NCBI GenBank assembly: GCA_003161495.1
Contig: PMOP01000165.1
Location: 1-9,246, forward strand
Length of the DNA: 9,246 nt
From: Acidobacteriota bacterium
GTDB taxonomy: Bacteria > Acidobacteriota > Terriglobia > Acidiferrales > UBA7541
Reading direction: 5' to 3'
Position 1 is the stretch's first letter, and each line of letters starts with the position of its first letter. Below are positions 1-6,342 of the stretch, piece after piece. The notes under the pieces were generated by a model. The model had not been told where the DNA came from and did no database searches. It was given only the letters and a program-made list of their open reading frames with translations. The translations under genes and the position numbers were made by a program.

Positions 1-1235
1 ACGAAACGCTCCTTCACGCGCACGCTCAGGTCGCGCCGGATCGTTCCTTCGATGAAGAGCATCAGGATGTGGCCGCCGTCCAGCGGCGGAATGGGGAGCA
101 GATTCAAAACCGCGAGATTCACTCCGATCATAGCCATCAAGGAAAAAAGTTCGGCCGGGCCCTGACGCGCCGCCCTTCCGGATTCGCGAGCAATTCCGAG
201 CGGTCCCTCGAGCTGCTTCAGCGAAATGTTGCCGCGAAACAGTTCAATCACAACATAGACGATTTGTCTGGCCATGAGCGCGTTCATTCCCACGGACTCG
301 ACGATCGCCGAGCCGAGGGAGAGACGCCGGTCCACCAAGTCTCCGGTACGCAAAACGCCAATCTGCCAGCGCGGCGTGCCGGCACCCGCGTTCACCTGCT
401 GCGGACGAATCTGTACATGAAGAGTCCGATCGCCTCGCAGAACCTCCAGGTCGAGGGGCTCGGAATGGGATTTGTCCACGATGGGAGGAAATTCGGCGCC
501 GTTGGCAAGCTCGACTCCGTTGACCTTTGTGATCACGTCGCCCGCCATCAGGCCGCTGCGCTCCGCGGGCGTTCCTGGACTCACAGCACTGACGATGAGG
601 TGATCCTGCGGATAGCCGAAAACCTCCTCGACCGAAGGGGCGGCGGGAACGGAAAAGGAAAGCTGCTGGCCGTTGCGGTCGACCGCGACGGAAATCGTGT
701 GGCCGGGCAGCGTGGACATCAGTTCCAGCTGTGCGCGATCCCAGGTTGGATTGCTCGCGCCGTTCACCGAGACGATGCGATCTCCCGGCAGGAGGCCGGC
801 CTTCTGAGCCGGGGAATCCTGCAAAACACCGACCAGGACCATGGGGCGATCCAAGAACGCGGGCTGCTTGCTGCCGCGCACATAGATGCCTGCAACCAGG
901 ATGATCGACAGGATGATGTTCATCGTGGGACCGGCCAGCGCGATCAACACTCGCTGCCATCGGGGCTTGGACAAAAATTCGTCGGGATCGCCCTTGCGGT
1001 CTTCGAGCGGGTTGTCTCCGGCCATCTTCACGTAGCCGCCCAGGGGCAATGCGCTCACGCGGTAATCGGTGTCGCCGCGTTTGACTCCCCACAAGCGCGT
1101 GCCGAAGCCAATGGAAAAAATCTCGACGCGAACGCCGAAGAACTTGGCCACAACGAAATGTCCCCACTCATGCACCAGCACCATGATGCCGAGAACAATC
1201 GATACGGAAACGATCATTACCAGGAAATCCGACAC
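1..1235 (-). CDS. rseP: RIP site-2 metalloprotease RseP (3' end outside window)
   Basis: Membrane-embedded zinc protease of the site-2 family. Homologues cut transmembrane anti-sigma factors (RseA in E. coli) and leftover signal peptides. I translated 411 codons without a stop. The zinc motif HEWGH is at residues 22-26 inside the first membrane segment, followed by GGYVKMAGDN at 66-75, which is typical of the family. Two PDZ domains follow: one around 135-220 (SPAQKAGLLPGD) and one around 230-310 (SPGTPAERSGLMAGD). The third zinc ligand lies in LDGG (Asp386) within a C-terminal membrane segment. The usual length is about 440-460 residues, so the last few dozen are missing at the window edge. 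The start is GTG at 1235, preceded by GGGGAG about 8 bases upstream; the family-typical N-terminus supports it. It lies 36 bases after dxr, so co-transcription is likely. The natural substrate cannot be told from sequence. Confidence 0.96.
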   Translation of the reverse strand, partial: MSDFLVMIVSVSIVLGIMVLVHEWGHFVVAKFFGVRVEIFSIGFGTRLWGVKRGDTDYRVSALPLGGYVKMAGDNPLEDRKGDPDEFLSKPRWQRVLIALAGPTMNIILSIILVAGIYVRGSKQPAFLDRPMVLVGVLQDSPAQKAGLLPGDRIVSVNGASNPTWDRAQLELMSTLPGHTISVAVDRNGQQLSFSVPAAPSVEEVFGYPQDHLIVSAVSPGTPAERSGLMAGDVITKVNGVELANGAEFPPIVDKSHSEPLDLEVLRGDRTLHVQIRPQQVNAGAGTPRWQIGVLRTGDLVDRRLSLGSAIVESVGMNALMARQIVYVVIELFRGNISLKQLEGPLGIARESGRAARQGPAELFSLMAMIGVNLAVLNLLPIPPLDGGHILMLFIEGTIRRDLSVRVKERF

Positions 1236-1271
1236 GGTATTTTCTCCCCTGCCGATTGCTATGAGTTCAAA

Positions 1272-2459
1272 TCAGGCAACCGCGGTTCGCGCGGCCTTGC
1301 GTTCCACTTCTTCCCGAGCCATGCGCCGCGCTTCGGAATCGGCCGCCAGCACGTCGCCGATCGCGGCCATCTTTACTTTCGGAGTCCGTGTGAGCACTCG
1401 CTCGATCACTTCCGCGATGCCCGAGAACGGAATCCGCCGTTCCAGAAACGCTTCGACGGCCACTTCGTCCGCGGCGTTGAAAGCAGCCGGGTAGGCGCCC
1501 ATTTTCCGCAGCGCCTCGCGCGCCAGCCGCAGGCATGGGAAGCGGCGCGTCGACACTTTTTCAAAGTCCAGACGCCGCAGCTTGGTCCAGTCCAGCGCCA
1601 CTTCATTGGATGCGGCCCGCTCAGGGTAGGTTAACGCATATTGGATGGGCATGCGCATATCCGTGGGGCCGAGTTGCGCCAAGATGGACCCGTCCACATA
1701 TTCAACCATGGAGTGAATTGTGGATTGCGGGTGAATGACCACATCGATCTGGTCCGGGCGCATGCCAAAGAGCCAGTGCGCCTCAATGACTTCAAAGCCC
1801 TTGTTCACTAGCGTTGCTGAGTCAATGGTGATGCGGCGTCCCATGCGCCAATTGGGATGTGCCAGCGCCTGCTCCGGCGTGGCTGCGGCCATTTCGGCTA
1901 GCGGGGTCTTTCGAAACGGGCCGCCGGAAGCGGTCAGGATGAGACGCTTGACCTCGGCGTGCTTGCCGGCGCGCAAACACTGGTGGATCGCGTTGTGCTC
2001 GCTATCCACGGGAAGCAGCTCGATGCCGCCCTGACGGGCTGCGGCCATGACGATTTCACCGGCGGCGACGAGGACTTCTTTGTTGGAGAGCGCGACCTGC
2101 TTCCCTGCTTTTACGGCCGCATAGGTAGCTTCGAGGCCCACCACGCCGACGGCTGCGGAAACCAGGGTTGTGGCGGAGGGGTGAGTCGCGACCGCGATCA
2201 TTCCCGACGTGCCGTGCTGAATTTCCGGCAATTTTGCGAGGCCCGCGGCGCGCAGGCGTTCCGCAAGATTTGCAGCCACGGCGGCTGTTGCAACGGAAAC
2301 CAGTTCCGGATGATGGCGAAGAATTTGTTTCGCCAGTTCCTCGACATTGTTTCCCGCGGAAAGGCCTACGACGCTGAATTGGCCGGGCATCGCATCCACT
2401 ACCGCAAGGGTTTGGCGGCCAATGGATCCGGTCGAACCGAGAATTGCTATTTGCTTCAA
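1272..2459 (-). CDS. dxr: 1-deoxy-D-xylulose 5-phosphate reductoisomerase
   Basis: Cytosolic NADPH- and divalent-metal-dependent enzyme that turns DXP into 2-C-methyl-D-erythritol 4-phosphate, the committed step of the MEP isoprenoid pathway. In the longest frame (400 aa from GTG 2474) the Rossmann motif GSTGSIG is at 13-19 and the metal-site segment PVDSEHNAI at 155-163 (Asp157, Glu159). Next come TASGGPF at 181-187 and HPNWRMGRRITIDSATLVNKG at 206-226, with the third ligand Glu228, then HPQSTIHSMVEYVDG near 248-262 and NAADEVAVEAFL at 333-344. The length is normal. Start choice: the GTG at 2474 has no properly spaced ribosome site, whereas the TTG at 2459 has GGAG nine bases upstream and gives MKQIAILGSTGSIG, matching the usual N-terminus, so I prefer 2459 (395 aa). 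It supplies precursors for the undecaprenyl carrier made by the neighbouring uppS. Confidence 0.97.
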   Translation of the reverse strand: MKQIAILGSTGSIGRQTLAVVDAMPGQFSVVGLSAGNNVEELAKQILRHHPELVSVATAAVAANLAERLRAAGLAKLPEIQHGTSGMIAVATHPSATTLVSAAVGVVGLEATYAAVKAGKQVALSNKEVLVAAGEIVMAAARQGGIELLPVDSEHNAIHQCLRAGKHAEVKRLILTASGGPFRKTPLAEMAAATPEQALAHPNWRMGRRITIDSATLVNKGFEVIEAHWLFGMRPDQIDVVIHPQSTIHSMVEYVDGSILAQLGPTDMRMPIQYALTYPERAASNEVALDWTKLRRLDFEKVSTRRFPCLRLAREALRKMGAYPAAFNAADEVAVEAFLERRIPFSGIAEVIERVLTRTPKVKMAAIGDVLAADSEARRMAREEVERKAARTAVA

Positions 2460-2538
2460 ATTTAGGGGCTCCACTTCCCGACGGGCTTACCTTTCGGATT
2501 TAAGAAGAAAAATCAGGGCCCGCACCCTTCCATCCTAA

Positions 2539-3402
2539 TCAGTATTTTTTCATCAAGATCCATTCAAAATAGTACCAGACTGCGGGGGCTGCAAGGATGA
2601 GGGCGTCAATCCGGTCGAGCATCCCTCCGTGGCCCGGTAAAATCGAGCCGGAATCTTTGACATCGGCGCTGCGTTTCCACGTGGACTCAAAAAGGTCGCC
2701 GATTTGTCCAGCGATGCTGCCGACAGCGGCCATGCCCAGCATGTGCGCGGGCGGAATTCTGCTCCAGTAACCAAAAACGGCAGCGACAAACAAAGCTCCC
2801 AGAAAATTCGCGCCCGCGCCTTCCCAAGTCTTGTTGGGGCTGATATGCGGGGACATCTTCCACCGGCCGATTTCGCGGCCCACAAAATAGGCCGCGGTAT
2901 CGCCAACCCAAACCAGAACCACGGTGAAAAGGAGAAGACGGGGGCCCAATAGATCGACGCCGTGTAGACGGACAACCGTGCTGAACGGGAGCACCACGAA
3001 CAAAAGTCCGGCGGCGCTTACGGAAATGGAGGGCAGTACTTCGGTGAGCGAGCGCGAGCTTCCCAAAGCAATTACAGCGATGCCGAGAACAAATACGAAG
3101 AGGATGAATTCCATCGTGATTCTGGGAGAGCGGTCCCAAAGTTCGCCCAGATGACTGACGCTGGCCATGCGCGAGGCATAGAATTGCTGGCCAATGATTC
3201 CTACGGCCCCGAGGCAGGACCAGAGGCGGTAGGCTTGCACGCCTTGACGAGCAGCGACCGAAAAAAATTCAAGTAATGCAAGAATCGCGACGAGTGCGGA
3301 GACGATGGCGATGAGCCATGTGGGTCCCCACCAGATCGCCGCGACCACCAGGGGAATCAGGATCGCCGCTGTCAGCACCCGCAGCTTCGTACCGGAATTC
3401 AT
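2539..3402 (-). CDS. cdsA: Phosphatidate cytidylyltransferase (CDP-diglyceride synthase)
   Basis: Integral membrane enzyme that joins CTP and phosphatidic acid into CDP-diacylglycerol, the branch-point precursor of phosphatidylglycerol, cardiolipin and phosphatidylethanolamine. The 287-residue protein has several hydrophobic segments (about 10-50, 62-75, 98-115, 125-145, 155-175, 200-215, 222-236). The full family signature lies at residues 240-266: Ser240, Lys243-Arg244, Lys249-Asp250, PGHGG at 256-260 and DRID at 263-266. The cytoplasmic motif HISPNKTWEG at 186-195 is also typical. The start is ATG at 3402 with an AAAGGG ribosome site 5-6 bases upstream. It ends 64-79 bases before dxr, depending on the dxr start, and an operon is likely. 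On the upstream side it is separated from uppS by 364 bases of repeat-containing DNA, so it may also have its own promoter; I could not identify a convincing one. Confidence 0.96.
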   Translation of the reverse strand: MNSGTKLRVLTAAILIPLVVAAIWWGPTWLIAIVSALVAILALLEFFSVAARQGVQAYRLWSCLGAVGIIGQQFYASRMASVSHLGELWDRSPRITMEFILFVFVLGIAVIALGSSRSLTEVLPSISVSAAGLLFVVLPFSTVVRLHGVDLLGPRLLLFTVVLVWVGDTAAYFVGREIGRWKMSPHISPNKTWEGAGANFLGALFVAAVFGYWSRIPPAHMLGMAAVGSIAGQIGDLFESTWKRSADVKDSGSILPGHGGMLDRIDALILAAPAVWYYFEWILMKKY

Positions 3403-3766
3403 TCGGCCCTTTCTTTTCTTCCATTGGCCGGCAGGAAATTGAATTTCATTTCGTGACCGGCAGTCGAGAATTTATTTGTGTTTGGAAACGTGCGCCGCCC
3501 CTAACGGGGCTTGTTCGTCCTGAATTGCACTCAATCCCACCGCTTCCGCGGTGGGCTACGGTATGCCGTCCCTTCGGGACTGCTGCTCATTGCCAATCGG
3601 CACTCTACATCGTCACAGGATCGGATTCCGCAGTTTCTACTTTCTCGCAATGCGCCGTGAATTCACAGGGAATTAATTCGGATGTGCCGCGTTAGGAAAC
3701 GATTTCATATGGGAAGGCCGGCGACAAAACCGCATGTTGCGAGTGCAGGCGCACGATGCGCAGGGG
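3403..3766. other. Intergenic region between uppS and cdsA
   Basis: This 364-base gap has no convincing gene. Its centre (about 3492-3585) holds a composite repeat of three hairpins, listed separately. The flank next to cdsA (3411-3480) is AT-richer and carries the cdsA ribosome site. The flank next to uppS has a small hairpin (GCGCA-TCG-TGCGC, about 3748-3760) without a T-run, so I do not call it a terminator. A ten-base palindrome gtgaattcac lies at 3657-3666. A 19-codon frame reading through the repeat on the minus strand has no ribosome site and looks accidental. The gap is unusually long for two genes normally tightly packed in one operon, which fits insertion of a repeat element. Confidence 0.6.
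3492..3585. repeat. Composite three-hairpin intergenic repeat (REP-like)
   Basis: Three perfect stem-loops sit in a row. The first is gccccTAACggggc at 3497-3510 (5-bp stem). The second is cccaccgcTTCCgcggtggg at 3536-3555 (8-bp stem), followed directly by CTAC. The third is gtcccTTCgggac at 3568-3580 (5-bp stem). The outer two resemble each other in core (CCC..CGGG) and flank the longer one almost symmetrically (25 and 12 bases away). From memory, the arrangement of short hairpin, long hairpin ending GGGCTAC, then short hairpin recurs in intergenic DNA of acidobacterial genomes; I cannot confirm a copy number from one window. It encodes nothing visible. It may affect stability or termination of the uppS-cdsA transcript. 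Confidence 0.7.
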
Positions 3767-4561
3767 TCAGGCCGTGACGCGGTGGCGCGCTTCCGCCAGG
3801 CCGCCGTAGCGGCGCTCGCGCTTTTGATAATCGAGGAGGGCCTCAAAGAGCTGCGCGCGGCTGAAATCCGGCCACAAAATTTCGGTAACATAAATTTCGG
3901 CATAGGCGATTTGCCACAGCAGGAAATTGCTGACGCGCATTTCTCCGCTGGTACGGATCAGCAGGTCAGGGTCGGGCAACTCGCTCGTGTAGAGATGGTC
4001 GGAAATCATTTTTTCATCTACGCGGGCGTTAGCGAGGCCGTTATTGCGCACGCGATCGAGGATGTTATTGAAGGCATCCACGAGTTCCGCGCGGCCTCCA
4101 TAATTGAGGGCCACGGCGAGCTTCATGCCGGTGTTCCCGGCGGTTTGCTCCATGGCGCGATCGATGTCCGCGCGAACTTCCTTGGGCAACTGATCGTGGC
4201 GGCCGATGACGAGCAAGCGAATGTTGTTGCGCTGGATGAGGGGGAGTTCCTTGCGCAAATAATCGCGAAGCAAGTGCATGAGAAAATCGATTTCCGCCTT
4301 GGGGCGGCGCCAATTTTCCATGGAAAAAGCGTACAGAGTTAACGCGGGAATTTCGAGCCTGACGCAGGTTTCAATCACTTTACGAGCCGACTGAACTCCC
4401 GCGCGATGTCCGGCGACTCGCGGCAGGTGACGGCGCTGCGCCCAACGGCCGTTTCCATCCATGATGACGGCAATATGCTGAGGCAGCCGGTCCGCAACCA
4501 GATTGCGGAGCAGCGGCTCTTCTTCACGGGACAAGGGTTTGAGCGATTCCGGTGCTTTCAC
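3767..4561 (-). CDS. uppS: Undecaprenyl diphosphate synthase (cis-prenyltransferase)
   Basis: Cytosolic, membrane-associated cis-prenyltransferase that adds isopentenyl diphosphate units to farnesyl diphosphate, making the C55 lipid carrier for peptidoglycan and other wall polymers. The 264-residue protein has the catalytic motif MDGNGRWAQRR at 34-44 (Asp35 binds Mg2+-diphosphate), GHRAG at 51-55, and YAFSMENWRRP at 77-87. It also has NYGGRAEL at 153-160 and the C-terminal signature PDPDLLIRTSGEMRVSNFLLWQ within 196-217 (Arg203, Arg209), followed by the WPDF segment at 230-233. The length is close to the bacterial norm (about 250) with a short N-terminal extension. The start is GTG at 4561; GGGA about nine bases upstream is a weak ribosome site, and no other start precedes the MDGNGRW motif well. 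No frr is found upstream, unlike the common frr-uppS-cdsA order. Confidence 0.97.
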   Translation of the reverse strand: MKAPESLKPLSREEEPLLRNLVADRLPQHIAVIMDGNGRWAQRRHLPRVAGHRAGVQSARKVIETCVRLEIPALTLYAFSMENWRRPKAEIDFLMHLLRDYLRKELPLIQRNNIRLLVIGRHDQLPKEVRADIDRAMEQTAGNTGMKLAVALNYGGRAELVDAFNNILDRVRNNGLANARVDEKMISDHLYTSELPDPDLLIRTSGEMRVSNFLLWQIAYAEIYVTEILWPDFSRAQLFEALLDYQKRERRYGGLAEARHRVTA

Positions 4562-4878
4562 GCGATTATTCCCGCGAATTCCGAGACTCGGCCGCTGGCT
4601 GTTTCGCGAGCATCATGAAAAGCTAACATAGGCAATCTTACGGCGCAACACGGCACACGTAACTATTGCGGTAAATGGTGACATAGCGGGCAAAAGAAGT
4701 CTTCGTAGGAGACAAAACCATCTTCATGCCCCACTGGCGCGATTTGGACCTCGAAGCCGAGGCGTTTTTGTGGCACAGCAACTTCTGGCTGTACGGTTTC
4801 GTGACTCGCGGTGAGATTTGGGCACGTGACAGCGCTTGCAAAACCCGCACAGGCAAGAGTGCCTGTGCTACTGAAACC
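4562..4878. other. Intergenic region between the NRAMP-like gene and uppS
   Basis: This 317-base stretch has no firmly supported gene. It starts, on the minus strand, with a hairpin just after the transporter stop codon (listed separately). It then contains a minus-strand open frame in phase with the transporter that runs from its stop codon to a TAG at 4663. The only usable start in it, GTG at 4776, gives 37 residues (4663-4776) ending in a segment with a Cys-X-X-Cys pair, FFCPLCHH. No good ribosome site precedes it, so it may be a tiny protein, a gene remnant or chance. Overlapping frames of 72 aa (minus) and 86 aa (plus) look no better. A 16-codon frame at 4566-4616 ends five bases before the uppS start but lacks a ribosome site. 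I see no convincing sigma-70 promoter for uppS here. Confidence 0.5.
4847..4868 (-). repeat. 9-bp perfect hairpin after the NRAMP-like gene (REP-like, possible terminator)
   Basis: The hairpin is gcacaggca-AGAG-tgcctgtgc, a perfect 9-bp stem with a 4-base loop, followed on the plus strand by TAC, so it ends GCTAC like other hairpins in this window. It begins 10 bases beyond the transporter stop codon. Read on the minus strand, the stem is followed by GGGTTTTGC, so it could act as a weak intrinsic terminator for the metal-transport cassette, although the T-run is short and displaced by three G residues. Confidence 0.65.
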
Positions 4879-6267
4879 TCATCCCGACGTGCCTGGCAAG
4901 GCGGTTGGATGGAGGATGGTCACGTAGACGAGCACGAGGGTGAGTATGATTACGGCGACGGCAGTAACCCATCCGACGACGTTTAATGTGGGTGTGTTGA
5001 CGAAGTCGCCCATCAAATCGCGGCGGTTGACGAGCAGGAGCATGAAAATGAGCACGACTGGGAGCCAGACGCCGTTTCCCACCTGGGAAAGAATCAGAAT
5101 CCTTTCGAGCGGCGCGTGCGGGATCAGAATGACGGCGGCGCCCACCACGATCATTCCGGTGTAAAGGCTGTAGAAGATGGGCGCATCGTTGAATTTGTGG
5201 TCGATGCCCGCTTCAAATCCCATTCCTTCGCAGATCACGTGAGCGGTGGAAAGTGGAAGGATGGACGCGGCAAATAGAGATGCGTTCAACAGGCCGAAGG
5301 CAAAAAGCATGGCGGCCCATTTTCCGGCCAGGGGAATGAGGGCTTGCGCCGCGTCTCCGGCGTCATTGATAACGTGATGGCCGGATACGAATAGCGTTGC
5401 GCCGGTGCAGACGATGATGAAGAAGACAATCACCATGCAGCTTACGCTGCCGAAGAGAACGTCCATGCGGGCCTGCGCGTATTGCCGGGCGGAGACACGC
5501 TTTTCGACGAAGCTGGCCTGCATGTAGAAAAATTGCCAGGGAGCGATGGTGGTACCGATCAGCGCGGTCAGCATCAGGAGATAGCCGCCGTCCATATGCA
5601 GCGTGGGAATCGCCGTGTCGCGGGCCGCCAGGAGCCAATCCGGCTTGGCGAGAAACGCGGAGGCTACATAGGAAAGATAGAGGACACACGCCGCCAGAAA
5701 TATTTTTTCGACCTGGCGGTAAGTCCCGCGGAGCACAAGAATCCAGACGGCCAGCGCGGCGAGAGGCACGGAAATGTATTTGGAAATGCCGAACAGTTGC
5801 ATGGAGGCCGCGACACCGGCAAATTCGGCGCACACGTTGCCCATGTCCACAATCAGTCCGGCCAGGATCAGAAAAAATGTGGGGCGGAAACCGAACTCTT
5901 CCCGGATGAGATCGGAGAGACCCTTGCCCGTCACGACGCCCATGCGGGCGCACATCTCTTCGGTGACGTAGAGCGCAATGGTCATGGGAATGAGCGACCA
6001 GAGCAGCGCGTAGCCGTACATCGCTCCGGCTTGCGAATACACGGAGATTCCGCCGGCATCGTTGTCAACGTTGGAGGTGATGACGCCCGGACCGACGACC
6101 GCAAGAAAAAGGATGAGACGGCGGCGCCAGAAGCGCGTGCGCTTGCCCCAGTCCAACAAGCGGACGCGCCACGGCTCCGTCCAACCGGGAATTATTTTCC
6201 ACCGCGTTACCGGGGCGGGAGTTTCCGGCGCCTGTTTTTCGTCTTCTGGTTTTCCAAGTACGGCCAT
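4879..6267 (-). CDS. NRAMP (SLC11)-family divalent metal transporter with non-canonical metal site
   Basis: Integral membrane protein of the NRAMP fold, 462 aa from ATG 6267, with about eleven hydrophobic segments. The first transmembrane helix contains GPGVITSNVDNDAGG (59-73). Aligned to the usual GPAFIAAIGYIDPGN, the metal-site DPGN becomes DAGG (70-73): Asp is kept and Asn is lost. In the sixth helix the usual MPH becomes APW (242-244, in GTTIAPWQFF), so the sulfur ligand Met is replaced by Ala. Classic Mn2+/Fe2+ transporters (MntH) keep both motifs; divergent NRAMP-related Mg2+ transporters do not. I infer that this one moves Mg2+ or another hard cation, not Mn2+. The start is ATG 6267 with AAAGG ten bases upstream; an upstream in-frame GTG (6288) lies inside a repeat hairpin and is rejected. 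The preceding gene encodes a soluble MgtE-like sensor 75 bases away, probably in the same transcript. Confidence 0.9.
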   Translation of the reverse strand: MAVLGKPEDEKQAPETPAPVTRWKIIPGWTEPWRVRLLDWGKRTRFWRRRLILFLAVVGPGVITSNVDNDAGGISVYSQAGAMYGYALLWSLIPMTIALYVTEEMCARMGVVTGKGLSDLIREEFGFRPTFFLILAGLIVDMGNVCAEFAGVAASMQLFGISKYISVPLAALAVWILVLRGTYRQVEKIFLAACVLYLSYVASAFLAKPDWLLAARDTAIPTLHMDGGYLLMLTALIGTTIAPWQFFYMQASFVEKRVSARQYAQARMDVLFGSVSCMVIVFFIIVCTGATLFVSGHHVINDAGDAAQALIPLAGKWAAMLFAFGLLNASLFAASILPLSTAHVICEGMGFEAGIDHKFNDAPIFYSLYTGMIVVGAAVILIPHAPLERILILSQVGNGVWLPVVLIFMLLLVNRRDLMGDFVNTPTLNVVGWVTAVAVIILTLVLVYVTILHPTALPGTSG

Positions 6268-6282
6268 GGGTCGCGGACCTTT

Positions 6283-6300
6283 GCCCACCTGAAGGTGGGC
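6283..6300. repeat. Perfect palindromic hairpin between sensor and transporter genes (REP-like)
   Basis: The sequence gcccacctGAaggtgggc is an 8-bp inverted repeat around a GA centre, followed on the plus strand by GCTAC (6301-6305). It lies in the 75-base spacer between the MgtE_N/CBS gene and the NRAMP-like gene, 16 bases upstream of the transporter ATG. On the minus strand it is followed by AAAGG, the transporter's putative ribosome site, so folding of the hairpin in mRNA could influence access to that site. There is no T-run, so a terminator is unlikely. Confidence 0.65.
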
Positions 6301-6342
6301 GCTACACGGACCAAATCAGAATTGTCAAACAAATAAGCAGCG

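Noticed and set aside
69..1634. A 521-codon plus-strand open frame antisense to rseP and dxr
   Set aside because: Both minus-strand genes are unmistakable by motif (HEWGH, LDGG, DXR signatures) and the antisense product has no recognisable domain. Long antisense frames are expected in GC-rich genes.
3748..3760. Terminator after uppS
   Set aside because: The small hairpin lacks a following T-run on the minus strand.
3734..4342. A 202-codon plus-strand frame across uppS
   Set aside because: UppS on the opposite strand has complete catalytic motifs; this is its antisense shadow.
4566..4616. 16-codon ORF just before uppS as a leader peptide
   Set aside because: No ribosome site and no recognisable attenuator hairpins; most likely chance.
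5482..6336. A 284-codon plus-strand frame across the transporter gene
   Set aside because: It is the mirror of the NRAMP-like coding sequence, rich in Gly/Arg/His as antisense frames usually are, with no ribosome site or known domain.
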